Source: Natrinema sp. SYSU A 869 (lineage in GTDB: Archaea; Halobacteriota; Halobacteria; Halobacteriales; Natrialbaceae). From it: DNA of 64,000 nucleotides. Within the stretch, counting starts at the first letter, position 1; each line of letters begins with the position of its first letter. Shown here in pieces: positions 63,863 to 64,000 of this stretch. A model generated the notes under the pieces. That model did no database searches. It saw nothing but the letters and a program-made list of their open reading frames with translations, and was not told where the DNA came from. The stretch covers positions 1,984,001 through 2,048,000 of the forward strand of contig NZ_CP082249.1 in assembly GCF_019879105.1 (NCBI RefSeq), written 5' to 3'. A program made the translations under genes and the position numbers.

Positions 63863-64000
63863 TAGTCCGCCGTTCGGAACGAAGACTCGAGTACGCACCG
63901 ATTTCGGGGCGAGTTTTGGATACCGAGACAGTGGCAACTCTTGCTTGTTTTGACGGGGGTGATGACCTGTCCCTATCGCTATATATCGAATACCCCGCGA

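Overview
The window is high-GC haloarchaeal chromosome. The evidence is acidic proteomes, leaderless promoters with a TATA-like box about 30 bases before the start codon, Tat-type RR signal peptides, an arginine pathway carried by an ArgW/LysW amino-group carrier protein, archaeal SRP54, a HalOD1 protein, and a pleolipovirus-type provirus. The gene content best fits a Natrialbales-like host (Natrinema or Haloterrigena relatives); that placement is inference.

Layout. 1-4.4 kb: arginine cluster argG-argH / argW-argX-argC on the minus strand (argC runs off the left edge). 4.7-26 kb: ordinary core and accessory genes. These include a sulfur operon (YeeE-type transporter, TusA-like protein, rhodanese), an XPD-like helicase, a CDF metal transporter, threonine aldolase, an M29 aminopeptidase, UspA, gamma-glutamylcysteine ligase, and a very large secreted nuclease-like protein. 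26.4-44.2 kb: an integrated-element zone ending in tRNA-Arg(TCT). An apparently complete betapleolipovirus-like provirus (27,671-44,116) lies between 16-bp att repeats. To its left is the decayed remnant of a related provirus, keeping pieces of integrase, replication gene and attachment sequence. 44.3-64 kb: core genes again, including an NMP-kinase-like protein with its RNA-binding neighbour, a CBS-MaoC fusion, SRP54, a spermidine-synthase/DUF2617 pair, a pentapeptide-repeat potassium-channel fusion, a polyferredoxin, a flavin disulfide reductase, a PAS-GAF histidine kinase and a two-domain sulfurtransferase.

Provirus logic. A tyrosine integrase sits at the left att, followed by a PhiH-like winged-helix repressor with repeated TTCCGA sites between them. 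The rightward virion block encodes a multi-TM membrane protein, a tiny protein, a Tat-exported spike with C-terminal coiled coil and TM anchor, two membrane proteins, and a Walker ATPase. A leftward chain of small zinc-ribbon genes leads into a DUF7845-type winged-helix replication candidate. Two AT-rich insert blocks (29.8-31.7 and 39.0-41.3 kb) carry two divergent paralogues of one unrecognised family beside different partners, one of them an AlbA_2/Schlafen-like protein. This is the best candidate for an undescribed accessory system here.

Caution. About a dozen conserved genes are broken by single missing bases, nearly all in or next to homopolymer runs, and each can be restored by adding one base. 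This looks like a systematic sequencing or assembly error, so apparent pseudogenes should be read with that in mind. Two breaks are of another kind: MITE-like insertions at 6,015-6,093 and 62,483-62,562, whose removal restores the reading frame exactly.
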